In this document: piece by piece, positions 34,827 through 43,569 of the stretch
Layout of the letters: the number at the start of each line of letters is the position of its first letter
Position numbering within the stretch: position 1 is the stretch's first letter
Assembly: GCA_039028975.1 (NCBI GenBank)
Contig: JBCCHB010000042.1
Location: forward strand, 39,885 to 103,884
Direction of reading: 5' to 3'
Origin: JAHBNG01 sp039028975
Lineage (GTDB): Bacteria > Chloroflexota > Anaerolineae > Caldilineales > Caldilineaceae
Length of the DNA stretch: 64,000 nt
Made by a program: the position numbers and the translations under genes
Notes under the pieces: model-generated
Databases searched by the model: none
What the model was told of the DNA's origin: nothing
The model's input: the letters and a program-made list of their open reading frames with translations, nothing else

Positions 34827-36455
34827 ATGACTGGACATGATCTGATGGCCAAAATTTTGAAAGCAGAAGGTGTTGAGCACATTTTTGCTTTCCCGATGCA
34901 GAGCCTAATTGATACGGGCGCGAAGATTGGCATCACACCGATTATCTGTCGTCAGGAACGGGCTGGCGTCAACATGGCCGATGGCTTAAGCCGAGTGACT
35001 AATGGCAAGAAGCTAGGTGTCTTTACCATGCAGCAAGGCCCGGGAGCGGAAAATGCTTTTGGTGGCGTGGCCCAATCCTACGCAGATTCAGTGCCGATTC
35101 TTCACCTCCCTGGCGGCGAACCGCTCTCTAAACAGGGCATCAAACCAACGTTCTCGGCGGTGCCCAACTATCTTCACATTACTAAATGGGCCGCACAGAT
35201 CCACAGTATTGAAGATATTCCAGCCATGGTACGACGGGCAATTATTCAGATGAAGAGTGGGCATATGGGACCGGTCCTGCTGGAGATGCCGTCGGATCTC
35301 TTCCGCGGTGAAGCGCCCGATCTGCCCTATACTCCAGTCACCATCCGCAAATCTATGGCTGCCACCGATGATGTTAAGGATCTGGTTACGGCTCTACTTA
35401 AGGCCAAGAATCCAGTCATCTGTGCCGGCCACGGCGTTCTCTGGGCTGAAGCAACGGCTGATTTGATTGAATTCGCAGAATTGACCAAGATTCCGGTCAT
35501 GACTTCAATGGCTGGCAAGAGTGCCTTCCCCGAAAATCATCCATTGGCCTTAGGCGCGGGTGGCTTGACTCGTCCTCTCATGGTCACCCGCTTTTTAGAG
35601 AACGCCGACTTTGTCCTGGGAATTGGCACCAGCTTTACCCGTAATACTTTCACCACACCTATGCCTGACGATGTGATAATCGGTATGGTCACCAACTGTG
35701 CTGAGGATATCGGTAAGGATTATGAGGCTCAATATGGTGCAGTAGGTGATGCCCAATTGGTGCTGCGGCAGATGATTGAAGAGGTAAAGAGCCAGACTAG
35801 CGCTGATGGTCGCGAGGATACAACAGGAGTGGCGGATCGGGTAGCAGCGGTGACCCGCGAATTTGAGACCATGTGGGAGCCTCACTTTACAACTGACGAG
35901 ACACCCATTAGCCCCTACCGTGTTCTACGTGAGCTATACAACGGGGTAGATGTGGCAAACACCATCATCACCCACGATTCGGGTTATCCCCGAGATCAGT
36001 TTGTTCCCATGTGGAAGACCCTTTCTCCTCGCGGATACCTCAGTTGGGGTAAATCGACCCAGCTCGGTTTTGGTCTCGGTTTAGCCATTGGGGCTAAGAT
36101 CGGCGCACCCGATAAGCAAGTGATCAATGTGATGGGAGATGCCGCCTTTGGCATGGCTGGTCTGGATCTAGAGACCTCAGTACGGGCCAATGCACCCATC
36201 TTGACTGTTGTTCTCAACAATGGTGTCATGACCAAATATGATTCCCACATGCCTAACGCCACCGAACGCTATGACAGCAACCAACTGGCTGGTAACTATG
36301 CCGCCATCGGTGCAGCCTTGGGTGCCCATGCGGAACGAGTCGACAACCCTGCCGACCTGCCTGCAGCCATCAAACGGGCCACCGATGCCAACAAAGACGG
36401 CCAAGCGGCCCTGTTGGAAGTGATGACCAAGGCCGAACCGAACGTGTCGAGATAA
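34827..36455 (+). CDS. Thiamine diphosphate-dependent enzyme (acetolactate synthase large-subunit-like)
   Basis: The 542-residue protein has the three-domain layout of the acetolactate synthase/benzoylformate decarboxylase group. The activating glutamate is in C-R-Q-E-R-A-G-V-N-M-A-D-G (about residue 51). The ThDP and magnesium motif begins at G-D-A-A-F-G-M, with N-N about 27 residues later, so the usual G-D-G is G-D-A here. The reaction could be decarboxylation or carboligation of a 2-oxo acid. A true acetolactate synthase would normally sit next to ilvN/ilvC, which are absent. It is followed by a repeat and the TIM-barrel protein. Confidence 0.85.
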   Translation: MTGHDLMAKILKAEGVEHIFAFPMQSLIDTGAKIGITPIICRQERAGVNMADGLSRVTNGKKLGVFTMQQGPGAENAFGGVAQSYADSVPILHLPGGEPLSKQGIKPTFSAVPNYLHITKWAAQIHSIEDIPAMVRRAIIQMKSGHMGPVLLEMPSDLFRGEAPDLPYTPVTIRKSMAATDDVKDLVTALLKAKNPVICAGHGVLWAEATADLIEFAELTKIPVMTSMAGKSAFPENHPLALGAGGLTRPLMVTRFLENADFVLGIGTSFTRNTFTTPMPDDVIIGMVTNCAEDIGKDYEAQYGAVGDAQLVLRQMIEEVKSQTSADGREDTTGVADRVAAVTREFETMWEPHFTTDETPISPYRVLRELYNGVDVANTIITHDSGYPRDQFVPMWKTLSPRGYLSWGKSTQLGFGLGLAIGAKIGAPDKQVINVMGDAAFGMAGLDLETSVRANAPILTVVLNNGVMTKYDSHMPNATERYDSNQLAGNYAAIGAALGAHAERVDNPADLPAAIKRATDANKDGQAALLEVMTKAEPNVSR

Positions 36456-36469
36456 GTGTTTGGTGCTGG

Positions 36470-36592
36470 GTCCAGAGTCCAGGGTCCAGGGTCCAGGGTC
36501 CAGGGTCCAGGGTCCAAAGCCCTAAGTCCTGAGTCCTGAGTTCCCGTACCTTAGACCTTGGACCTTGGACCTGGAACCTTGGACTTTAGCCC
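36470..36592. repeat. GGGTCCA tandem repeat with inverted companion
   Basis: At least five units of GGTCCAG are followed by TAAGTCCTGAGTCCTGAG and by the complementary words ACCTTGGACCTTGGACC. The two halves can pair to form a long hairpin. It lies between the ThDP enzyme and the TIM-barrel gene. Confidence 0.8.
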
Positions 36593-36604
36593 CTAGGAGC
36601 AACC

Positions 36605-37831
36605 ATGAACCACAAATACGGATTCCACGTCAATCGTACAGGGGATGATGTCTTTGACGCCATTCGCCGCATCAAGCCCAAGGTCATTAAGATGCTGGAT
36701 TATGATATCGGCTTCTGGACTCGAGTGCGGGAGATTCATCCTGATGTGTTTCTAATTGCCCGGGATTTTGTCCCTAACCATGAACAGGACAAATTTGTCT
36801 CGGATCCGGCTGGTGCTGGGGCTAGGTACGCGGAGCGTATCCTTGCCTTGGAGGTCAATCAGCAAACCCATCAGGGCCGGCGGCTAATTGATGGCTGGGA
36901 GACCTATAATGAACTGCTCGCTGGCCACTCTGAGAACGAGTTGAAGAAGAAATACGATGATTTCCAGGTAGCCTTTGCCCAAAAGATTAGTGCGGGTGGC
37001 TTTGAGCCAGTGGCCATGAATTTTGCCACAGGCAATATGCTGGGCGAGGATTTTCTACGCTTCTTCCCAGGCACCTTGGAGACTTGTCGCTATCTGGGCT
37101 TCCACGAATATGATTGGCCCACTATGTGGCGCATCCATGAAGAGAACATCAAAGAGAAAGATGAGGGAGGCATGTGGCTCTCTCTGCGTTACCGCCGCAT
37201 TATGAATGAGGTGCGCCAGCAGATGGGCAATCGTCACATTGTTGTAATGACCGAGTGCGGCATGACCCAAGGCGTCCAGGGTGGCCCGGACGTAGGACCC
37301 TGGCATGAGAGCCACCCAATTTCAGAGCAGTCCTATTGGGATTCGCTCATGTGGTACAACAGTGAACTGATGCAGGACGATTATGTCATGGGAGCAGCCC
37401 TCTTTGTGGTTGGTGCTGTCGATCCGTGGCACAGCTTTGAGCATCTTGGCGGCATTATGGAGCGACTGGATCGGTTTCAGAACGGCAATCCACCGCCAGT
37501 CGTCTCCAAACCCGATCTGCCCGAACCCTCACCTATTATTTCACCGCCACCCGTCATCAAACCGCCCGAACCCAACCTAGAACCCAACGCGCTATCACTT
37601 CAAGAAGAGCTACGGATCGCAGGTCAGCAACATCAGCTTATCCAATTCAATCCTGATGCTGCCCTACAGAAGCGCATCTTCGCTGACGACTTTGTTCCAA
37701 ATTCAGGTGAATTCACCATTGAGCGAGACGGAATCCAGTACGTTGCACAGCGGGCCGAACATCTGGGAAGTGGCGAGGTGCGGGTTTACTATGTGCAGAT
37801 TGGGGACTGGGGAAACGTTCAGTTTGCCTAA
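36605..37831 (+). CDS. Glycoside hydrolase-like TIM-barrel protein (clan GH-A style), cytoplasmic form
   Basis: The 408-residue protein has no signal peptide. The barrel shows the Asn-Glu motif W-E-T-Y-N-E (E103) expected for an acid/base on strand 4, and M-T-E-C-G (E217), expected for a nucleophile on strand 7. A Pro-rich linker (about 295-335) leads to a C-terminal domain of about 75 residues. It shares Y-N-E, L-R-Y-R, T-E-C-G and Q-D-D-Y-V patterns with the Tat-exported protein at 47284-48798. That makes them paralogues. The substrate is unknown and no family number can be given. The start has AGGAG upstream. Confidence 0.68.
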   Translation: MNHKYGFHVNRTGDDVFDAIRRIKPKVIKMLDYDIGFWTRVREIHPDVFLIARDFVPNHEQDKFVSDPAGAGARYAERILALEVNQQTHQGRRLIDGWETYNELLAGHSENELKKKYDDFQVAFAQKISAGGFEPVAMNFATGNMLGEDFLRFFPGTLETCRYLGFHEYDWPTMWRIHEENIKEKDEGGMWLSLRYRRIMNEVRQQMGNRHIVVMTECGMTQGVQGGPDVGPWHESHPISEQSYWDSLMWYNSELMQDDYVMGAALFVVGAVDPWHSFEHLGGIMERLDRFQNGNPPPVVSKPDLPEPSPIISPPPVIKPPEPNLEPNALSLQEELRIAGQQHQLIQFNPDAALQKRIFADDFVPNSGEFTIERDGIQYVAQRAEHLGSGEVRVYYVQIGDWGNVQFA

Positions 37832-37843
37832 GACGTTGCTTTG

Positions 37844-38509
37844 CTAAACCATAGCGAAAGCTCGTACGGGGAATGTCCCCATATTCTTCACCTTAACCGG
37901 AGCCGCGTAAAATCGAAACCCTGTATCTGGAACCTGGTCGAGATTGGTCAGGTGCTCAGCAATGGGAATATTGGCCCCTAGCAGCACAGTGTGTACGGGA
38001 CGCTGCCCATTGCTGATGCTGTCGATATTGAGCGAATCGATGCCAACGAGTGCGGCACCATTGTCCCGCAGAAAGTGTGCTGAGGCTTCAGTGAGATAGG
38101 GGTGATTCTCGAAATATTGGTCGGTACGCCAGTGACGAGACCATCCCGTATGCACCAAAATCGCTTTGCCCCGTGGATTGATATCCTGAAAATAGTTGAC
38201 ATCGATCGCCATCTCCTCTTCCGTTACCCGAACGACAATTGTGTCCAAATTGACTAGCGACTCTAGCGGTAATTCAGATAAATCAAGACCATCAGCAAAG
38301 CGATGAAACGGCGCATCCACATAGGTTCCGGTATTGCCCACCAACTCTATCTTACCGATGTGAAACTCAGTTCCAGGTGCATAAACTTCACGAGATGCCT
38401 CTCGGCTTAGATAGTCACAAATGATAGGGGCCGGTAAACCCTTATAGGTAATCATTTCCTCTTCTACGCTGTGACTTAGATCGATAAGTTTGGTTGATTT
38501 TGCATTCAT
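37844..38509 (-). CDS. Cyclase family protein (kynurenine formamidase-like)
   Basis: The 221-residue protein matches the cyclase/formamidase family. L-I-D-L-S-H-S-V opens it, and the metal motif G-T-Y-V-D-A-P-F-H-R-F (consensus H-x-G-T-H-x-D-A-P-x-H) appears with the usual first histidine of G-T-H replaced by Tyr. The late motifs V-G-I-D-S-L-N-I-D and H-T-V-L-L-G-A-N-I follow. Members hydrolyse formylkynurenine, cyclic imides or isatin. The start at 38509 has AGGAGG upstream. A longer open frame to 38692 runs through repeat sequence and is rejected. The gene converges with the TIM-barrel gene. Confidence 0.84.
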   Translation of the reverse strand: MNAKSTKLIDLSHSVEEEMITYKGLPAPIICDYLSREASREVYAPGTEFHIGKIELVGNTGTYVDAPFHRFADGLDLSELPLESLVNLDTIVVRVTEEEMAIDVNYFQDINPRGKAILVHTGWSRHWRTDQYFENHPYLTEASAHFLRDNGAALVGIDSLNIDSISNGQRPVHTVLLGANIPIAEHLTNLDQVPDTGFRFYAAPVKVKNMGTFPVRAFAMV

Positions 38510-38524
38510 TTGATAATCCTCCTG

Positions 38525-38640
38525 CGATACTTTGCCAGTAACCTCTTTTCCTGACGATTGCCCATTCCACTCTGGGAAATTCCAATAAGGGAAGAGCTCC
38601 TCATGTTCATGGGGATATCTCTTTCTGGTTATCTGTGTGG
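38525..38640. repeat. Family A repeat, decayed copy A7
   Basis: The core CATTCCACTCTGGGAAATTCCAATAAG matches copy A4 closely over its first 20 bases and beyond. The ends (TTGCCAGTAACCTCTTTTCC and TCTTTCTGG) are degraded. It lies in the leader of the cyclase gene. Confidence 0.6.
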
Positions 38641-38747
38641 GGAGCTTAAACCAAATGACGCTCATCTGCAATATGATACCTATTCGTGGCATAATGGAGC
38701 TGTTTGATTATTTCGGATAACCTGTCCATCACCCAAGGAGAACAACC

Positions 38748-39491
38748 ATGACTCGACAAACCAATGTTTTAATTACTGGCATGAGCGGCCTGATCGGTGG
38801 CGTTGTCCGTCAGCAATTGACGGGCAGGTACGCATTAAGCGCACTCAATCGCAGCGCGGTTGAAGGAGTTCCCTGTCACCAGGCAGATATTGCCAACTTG
38901 GATGCCATTTTGCCTGCGTTTCAAGATATTGACGTGGTGGTCCATCTTTCTGCTATTGCTCATGGTGGCACACCTTGGGAAGATCTGTTGCCGACCAACG
39001 TCGTTGGCACATACAACGTCTTTGAAGCAGCAAGGAGGGCAGGTGTGAAACGCGTCATCTATGCCTCCAGTGGAGCCACCATCTCTGGCTGGGAACGAGA
39101 GGATCCGTATGGCGCGCTGGTTGAAGGGCGCTATGACGATGTCGGAGATTCGTGGCCCATGATTACCCATCAGACGCCCACACGCCCCAATGGCCTTTAT
39201 GGCGTAACCAAAGTTTGGGGTGAAGCTCTCGCCCGCCACTTTACGGATACTACAGAGCTCTCTATTCTCTGCCTCCGCATTGGCCATGTGACCCAAGACG
39301 ACCAACCCCACGGCAGCCGAGATGCCGCTGTCTGGTGCAGCCAAAGAGACATTGCCACTATGGTAGAGTGCTGCATCACGGCACCCGCTGAGTTGAAATA
39401 CGATATCTTCTTTGTCGTCTCTAACAACCAATGGCGCTATCGTGATATGGAGCATGCCCGTGAGGGGCTAGGCTTTGAGCCGCAGGATTAG
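38748..39491 (+). CDS. NAD-dependent epimerase/dehydratase (short-chain extended family)
   Basis: The 247-residue protein has the nucleotide-binding motif G-M-S-G-L-I-G near the N-terminus, D-V-V-V-H-L-S-A in strand 4, the Ser in Y-A-S-S-G and the catalytic pair Y-G-V-T-K. It probably acts on a nucleotide sugar or sugar lactone with NAD(P). It is slightly short for the extended family and may lack part of the substrate domain. AAGGAG lies 7 to 8 nt before the ATG. It converges with the MerF-like gene, whose stop is only two bases away. Confidence 0.84.
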   Translation: MTRQTNVLITGMSGLIGGVVRQQLTGRYALSALNRSAVEGVPCHQADIANLDAILPAFQDIDVVVHLSAIAHGGTPWEDLLPTNVVGTYNVFEAARRAGVKRVIYASSGATISGWEREDPYGALVEGRYDDVGDSWPMITHQTPTRPNGLYGVTKVWGEALARHFTDTTELSILCLRIGHVTQDDQPHGSRDAAVWCSQRDIATMVECCITAPAELKYDIFFVVSNNQWRYRDMEHAREGLGFEPQD

Positions 39492-39492
39492 C

Positions 39493-39702
39493 CTAGTGTA
39501 CGTCAAGCTTCTTGCGGCCATGAATATAGGCATAGATTGTCATGGCAACGAATAGTATCATCACCGGGATAAGAACGTAATCCAGATAGCCAGATGCCCA
39601 GCTCACCCCAAATGCACCAAATACCAAGGCAAGCAGGGGTGTAAAACAAAGAAACCCCGCAATAACCGTTCCGACAATACCAAATTTTTTCAGATTTTGC
39701 AT
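39493..39702 (-). CDS. MerF-like small membrane protein
   Basis: The 69-residue protein has two membrane helices (about 8-30 and 38-60). It resembles MerF, the small inner-membrane mercuric ion transporter, especially I-V-G-T-V-I-A-G-F-L-C-F-T-P near residues 9-22 and G-Y-L-D-Y-V-L-I-P. In MerF the first motif is usually C-C-F-T-P, while here it is L-C-F-T-P, so one of the two cysteines is missing. The second Cys pair at the MerF C-terminus is also absent. Metal transport is therefore a doubtful inference. It lies 8 bp after the neighbouring small gene and both are divergent from a MerR gene. Confidence 0.65.
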   Translation of the reverse strand: MQNLKKFGIVGTVIAGFLCFTPLLALVFGAFGVSWASGYLDYVLIPVMILFVAMTIYAYIHGRKKLDVH

Positions 39703-39710
39703 TATGGCTC

Positions 39711-40025
39711 CTATTTGACCTGTTGAAACAGGGTTAAGAATTCTTTGGCCTCACTTTCACCACGAAGCCGTAGCAAAATAGGTCCATGATTGGGTAGGAG
39801 ACTCATTTCAAAGTGCAAGAAGGTGCAGCACTTTCTTTCTGCGGCAATGAGAGCAGTCAGCTTGTGTAGCCAGCTTTCATCTCCAGGAAACTGAAGCTCA
39901 ATCCCATCTTCCAACTCTACCGTAGCAGAAATGCCCGAAAGAACCTCCTGTGAGATAAAGTTGACCCGCTCATTCAACTCTCCATCAGAGAGGGTACACG
40001 CTATTTTTGAAGAACCATTCATCAT
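39711..40025 (-). CDS. Small conserved protein of a MerR-linked operon
   Basis: This roughly 104-residue protein is not one I can name. It contains A-E-R-K-C-C-T-F-L-H-F-E, a double-cysteine helix seen in small proteins encoded beside metal-resistance genes, with a beta strand after it. A role in binding a metal or regulating the MerF-like protein is plausible but inferred. ATG at 40025 has AAAGG close upstream; an ATG four codons earlier is also open. It is the first gene of the MerR-controlled operon, and copy B4 lies in its leader. Confidence 0.6.
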   Translation of the reverse strand: MMNGSSKIACTLSDGELNERVNFISQEVLSGISATVELEDGIELQFPGDESWLHKLTALIAAERKCCTFLHFEMSLLPNHGPILLRLRGESEAKEFLTLFQQVK

Positions 40026-40087
40026 TGGACCTTTCATTCTATTCGTAAATTGGTTTGTTTGATAGACTCATGAGCATGTAAAAACGA

Positions 40088-40172
40088 GATAATGCGGTCG
40101 ATCTGAAAAGCGTAATTTCCCACACTGGTACGATCGCTCCCGAAGTACGGTTTTCAAATCGAGATGAGTCTA
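40088..40172. repeat. Family B covarying palindrome, copy B4, in the mer-like leader
   Basis: Starts ATAATGCGGTCG, with arms GAAAAGCGTAATTT and GAAGTACGGTTTTC, and ends GATGAGTCTAA. It is the most diverged copy (10 of 14 arm positions pair). It lies between the promoter and the first gene of the MerF-like operon, so the transcript would begin with this hairpin. Confidence 0.75.
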
Positions 40173-40179
40173 AGCCAAC

Positions 40180-40210
40180 ATCTTATCACTTCAAGTGTAC
40201 TTGAAGTCAA
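40180..40210 (-). promoter_or_regulatory. MerR-type promoter with 19-nt spacer
   Basis: On the minus strand TTGACT is followed by exactly 19 nt and TAAGAT. The spacer contains most of a palindrome, ACTTCAAGT-N2-ACTTGAAGT (40188-40207). A 19-20 nt spacer holding the operator is the hallmark of MerR-family activated promoters, where the regulator twists the DNA to align the two boxes. Confidence 0.82.
40188..40207. promoter_or_regulatory. MerR-family operator palindrome
   Basis: Perfect 9-bp arms ACTTCAAGT and ACTTGAAGT with GT between. It is 23 bp before the MerR start and inside the divergent promoter, so it can serve both autoregulation and activation. Confidence 0.82.
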
Positions 40211-40230
40211 GAGGCAATTTGGAGAACGCC

Positions 40231-40614
40231 ATGTCTAAACTGTTAATCGGTGAAGTCGCTCAGAGAACGGGGCTATCAACCTCTACTATCCGTTATTACG
40301 AAAATATTGGACTCTTGCCACAGCCTCATCGAATCAATGGTCGCAGACGCTACGATAGCGATGTGATACAGCAGTTAAAAATCATTAAATCAGCACAAAA
40401 GGCAAGCTGGTCTCTGGCTGAAATCAAAAAGATGGTGGATGGGTTTCCCGAGCACGCATCATTGACCGAGCGATGGCGATCAATGACCCCTCAAAAGATC
40501 AGTGAACTGGATAGCATTATTGAAGAAGCCCAGGCGGCTAGGGAGATGTTAGAGGCAGGGATGAACTGTCAGTGTCGTACGATGGATGAGTGTGTGATTG
40601 GGCAGGTTTGGTGA
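40231..40614 (+). CDS. MerR-family transcriptional regulator
   Basis: The 127-residue protein has the MerR winged helix: I-G-E-V-A-Q-R-T-G-L-S-T-S-T-I-R-Y-Y-E then G-L-L-P. A long dimerisation helix follows. The C-terminus has G-M-N-C-Q-C-R-T-M-D-E-C, a Cys cluster that could bind a metal, as in MerR, ZntR and related sensors, though the exact spacing is not the classical MerR one. The start at 40231 (M-S-K-L-L-I-G) has GGAG upstream; a 12-codon extension crosses the operator and is rejected. It should activate the divergent MerF-like operon. Confidence 0.88.
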   Translation: MSKLLIGEVAQRTGLSTSTIRYYENIGLLPQPHRINGRRRYDSDVIQQLKIIKSAQKASWSLAEIKKMVDGFPEHASLTERWRSMTPQKISELDSIIEEAQAAREMLEAGMNCQCRTMDECVIGQVW

Positions 40615-40701
40615 TGGCGATTTGGGTGGGTGTTGAACGAATCAATCAGTCACTAACAATATGCTTCTTCTCCCAATCTAAACCTTCCTCTGAAGTATAA
40701 A

Positions 40702-40736
40702 AAGAGCCTCCAGGCTAACTTGAAGGCTCTCTTTAT
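40702..40736. terminator. Terminator between MerR and the molybdenum hydroxylase operon
   Basis: AGAGCCTCCA pairs with TTGAAGGCTCT with small imperfections, followed by CTTTATT on the plus side and preceded by A-rich sequence on the other. It sits between converging units. Confidence 0.75.
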
Positions 40737-40776
40737 TCACGTATTCACTTACTACAACCATCAACTCGGCAAAAAC

Positions 40777-41073
40777 TTACCCGCCACCCAGTGCAGGCAC
40801 AAAATGGATCTCCGTCGCCTCAGTCAACTTCTGGCGCAGACCGCGGGGCGTTATCTCTCCGTTGATGGAGACGGCAATACCAGGGCGCACCCGCCCTTCA
40901 TCGCAGAGGCGCTCTTCGATGCCGGGATAACGTTCTTCTAACCCCTGGATTACCTTGCCCACGGTGGTGCCGCTCATCTGGACGATCTCTTGACCGTTGG
41001 TTAAATCCCGATAGAGAGGTGGGATCCAGACGTTGTGAATCAGTTCATCACTCACGATCCATTCTTCTTCCAT
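40777..41073 (-). CDS. MoaD/ThiS-family sulfur carrier-like protein
   Basis: The 98-residue protein resembles MoaD/ThiS, with a ubiquitin-like fold. The start is about ten residues longer than usual. The conserved end, H-F-V-P-A-L-G-G-G, terminates in the Gly-Gly that is adenylated and thiocarboxylated. Because it closes a molybdenum hydroxylase operon, it may supply sulfur for the molybdopterin or the sulfido ligand, though amine metabolism is also possible. It overlaps the end of the large subunit by 22 bp. Confidence 0.82.
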   Translation of the reverse strand: MEEEWIVSDELIHNVWIPPLYRDLTNGQEIVQMSGTTVGKVIQGLEERYPGIEERLCDEGRVRPGIAVSINGEITPRGLRQKLTEATEIHFVPALGGG

Positions 41074-43349
41074 ATGGCTTCGGCCAGTCGCGGTGGCGAC
41101 ATGGGCAGGACGTTCATACGGACGCCAACAGCCTGGTAGATGGCGTTGGCAATGGCGGCAGGTGGCGGTACAATGGGGACCTCCCCAACGCCTCGTACCC
41201 CGTAAGGATGGTTGGGACAGCCAACCTCCACCATGACGGTTTCGATCATAGGCAGATCCAAGGCTGTGGGCATCCGATAGTCCAGCAGGCTGGCGTTGCG
41301 CAGATGACCTTCATCGTCATAGTAGTACTCCTCATTGAGCGCCCAACCGATGCCCTGCACAGCTCCACCCTGAATTTGGCCTTCAGCGTAGGAGGGATGG
41401 ATGGCCTTGCCCACATCCTGTATGGCGGTGTAGCGTAGAATCGTTACCTTGCCCGTATCGGGATCGACTTCCACGTCCACAACATGGGTGGCAAAGCCTG
41501 GGCCAAATCGTTGGGGATGAACCGATCCGCTGACCGAGAGTGAAGCACCGGTGCCAGAGATCTCCTTTGCCAGATCCTTAAAGCCCATGCTGTCCCCATT
41601 GTGAGAGAAGACGCCCCCGTCAAACTTCACTGCATCGGCCTCTGCATCCCATAAATCGGCCGCGTGGGTGCTCATCTCGGCCACCAATTTCTTGGCCAAC
41701 TCCACAACCACAACGCCCCCTGAGTAAGTGGTACGGCTGCCGCCCGTTACATCATTATAGCCAACGGAATCAGTGTCCGCTACCTGAGGATTGATGTCAA
41801 ATGTATCCAACCCTAGGGCTTCGGCTAACTGCATGGCCAAGGACGTTCGAGTGCCGCCAATATCACTGGAGCCTTCCACTAGATTGATGGTTCCGTCTGA
41901 GTTGAGGTTGGCCGTGGCGCTAGATTGGCCACCCCAGTTGCCCCAGTAGCCGCTGGCTACGCCTCGTCCAACTGGATTACCTGTCTTGCTCTCCAACGGT
42001 GCTGAGTAATGAGGATGGGCTTTGGCAGCCTCCAGCGTCTCGATGTAACCGATGCGCTCAAAGACCTTCCCAGTAGCAATACGGGTCCCTTCTTTGGCAC
42101 CGTTGATCATGCGCAGGTCGATGGGATCCATCTCTAATGTCTCAGCTAGTTCATCCAAAACCGTCTCGGAGGCCGCCGCCGCATTGGTAGCCCCTGGCGC
42201 ACGGTAAGCCGCAGCTTTGGGTTTGTTGAGCAGAACATCGTAGCCGTCGATCTGTACATTGGTAAAGTCATACGGTGCAAAGATGGTTGAGGTTGCTGCC
42301 CCAACTGGAGAGCCAGGGAAACCGCCGGCTTCATAGGCCAACGAAGCCTGAGCAGCCGTAATGCGACCATCTTTCTTGGCACCAATCTTAACGGTAACAT
42401 AGGAACCAGAGTTGGGCCCTGTTGCGCCAATGACCGCCGCACGAGTCATGGCAATTTTGACGGGACGAGCCCCCGATTTTTTTGAGAGGAGTGCCGCAAC
42501 GGGTGGCAGATAAACCACTGTCTTCCCGCCAAATCCACCGCCAATCTCGGTCGGAGTGACCTTTACATCGACAACAGGAACCGCAAGCAGGTCGGCTGTT
42601 TGAGCGCGGACGCCAAAGGCCCCTTGGGTAGAGGTCCAAACTTCTACCTTGCCGTCGGCACGCCAGATTGCAGTTGCACTGTGAGGTTCTATGTATCCTT
42701 GATGAACGGGGCTGGCAAAGAACTCCCGTTCCAGCACCACATCGGCCTCAGCAAAGCCTGCTTCGATGTCGCCCAATTCGTGGCGGAAGTGGCTAGCAAT
42801 GTTAGAGGGCTTGTCCCCTTTTTGGCCAAATTCATCGGTACGCATCTCTTCGATCAGAATGGGGGCATCGTCGCTCATGGCGTGACGAACGTCGGTAACC
42901 GGTTCTAGGACTTCGTATTCAACTTTGATTAGCTTGGTGGCTTCTTCGGCAACATGGCGATTGATGGCGGCCACGGCAGCCACTGCATGCATGTGGTAGT
43001 TGACTTTGTCTTTGGCCAACACGTTGTTGCTAAAGTAGCGCAGATTGGTGGCCCCACCTTCGCCTAATGACTCAATGCGGTTCCCTGGATCAGGCAGATC
43101 CTGACCAGTCACTACAGCGTGAACACCAGGCAGTGCTTCAGCTTCGCTGATGTCTATAGAAAGAATGCGGGCGTGGGCATGAGGGCTACGCAATACAGCA
43201 CCATGGAGCATACCTGGGAACCGCACATCTGCCCCATAGACTGCACGTCCGGTCACTTTGTCGGTCCCATCATGGCGTACAGGACGAGAGCCGATCACCT
43301 TGTACCCATTTGATCCATTAGTTTTTAGATCTTGTTCTTTGACGGCCAT
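41052..43349 (-). CDS. Molybdenum hydroxylase large subunit (xanthine dehydrogenase/aldehyde oxidase family)
   Basis: The 765-residue protein is a complete molybdopterin-binding subunit. It shows G-G-G-F-G-G-K near residue 270, the active-loop motif A-Y-R-A-P-G-A near 385, and the final G-V-G-E-V-P-I-V-P-P with the catalytic glutamate. The loop is not the A-Y-x-C-S-F-R of form I CO dehydrogenase nor the A-Y-R-G-A-G-R of form II, so carbon monoxide is unlikely to be the substrate. It probably hydroxylates an aldehyde or N-heterocycle and passes electrons to the iron-sulfur and FAD subunits encoded just upstream. The start has AAGGAG. Confidence 0.9.
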   Translation of the reverse strand: MAVKEQDLKTNGSNGYKVIGSRPVRHDGTDKVTGRAVYGADVRFPGMLHGAVLRSPHAHARILSIDISEAEALPGVHAVVTGQDLPDPGNRIESLGEGGATNLRYFSNNVLAKDKVNYHMHAVAAVAAINRHVAEEATKLIKVEYEVLEPVTDVRHAMSDDAPILIEEMRTDEFGQKGDKPSNIASHFRHELGDIEAGFAEADVVLEREFFASPVHQGYIEPHSATAIWRADGKVEVWTSTQGAFGVRAQTADLLAVPVVDVKVTPTEIGGGFGGKTVVYLPPVAALLSKKSGARPVKIAMTRAAVIGATGPNSGSYVTVKIGAKKDGRITAAQASLAYEAGGFPGSPVGAATSTIFAPYDFTNVQIDGYDVLLNKPKAAAYRAPGATNAAAASETVLDELAETLEMDPIDLRMINGAKEGTRIATGKVFERIGYIETLEAAKAHPHYSAPLESKTGNPVGRGVASGYWGNWGGQSSATANLNSDGTINLVEGSSDIGGTRTSLAMQLAEALGLDTFDINPQVADTDSVGYNDVTGGSRTTYSGGVVVVELAKKLVAEMSTHAADLWDAEADAVKFDGGVFSHNGDSMGFKDLAKEISGTGASLSVSGSVHPQRFGPGFATHVVDVEVDPDTGKVTILRYTAIQDVGKAIHPSYAEGQIQGGAVQGIGWALNEEYYYDDEGHLRNASLLDYRMPTALDLPMIETVMVEVGCPNHPYGVRGVGEVPIVPPPAAIANAIYQAVGVRMNVLPMSPPRLAEAIWKKNGS

Positions 43350-43369
43350 TTCAAATTCTCCTTAGCTAT

Positions 43370-43562
43370 TGGTAGTTGGTAGCTGGTGGCTGGTAGCTAG
43401 TTTCTGGTAGATGGTGCTTAGGAACGAAAATTTAATAAAACCAAACGAAAGATCTCGAGTACCCGAGATGACAGTGTCGAAGGTTCGGGTTTTATTTGAT
43501 CCTGATTCCTAATTATGGTTGGGTTGGAACCATTCACCAGTCACCGATGGCTAGCCACCACG
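43370..43562. repeat. GGTAG(T/C)TGGT dispersed repeat with inverted partner
   Basis: The run GGTAGTTGGTAGCTGGTGGCTGG at 43371-43393 and relatives nearby are answered by ACCAGTCACC and TAGCCACCA at 43535-43562. Similar words occur at 44085-44140 and 47030-47055. It fills the 220-bp gap between the large and small subunit genes. Confidence 0.65.
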
Positions 43563-43569
43563 AACCAAA

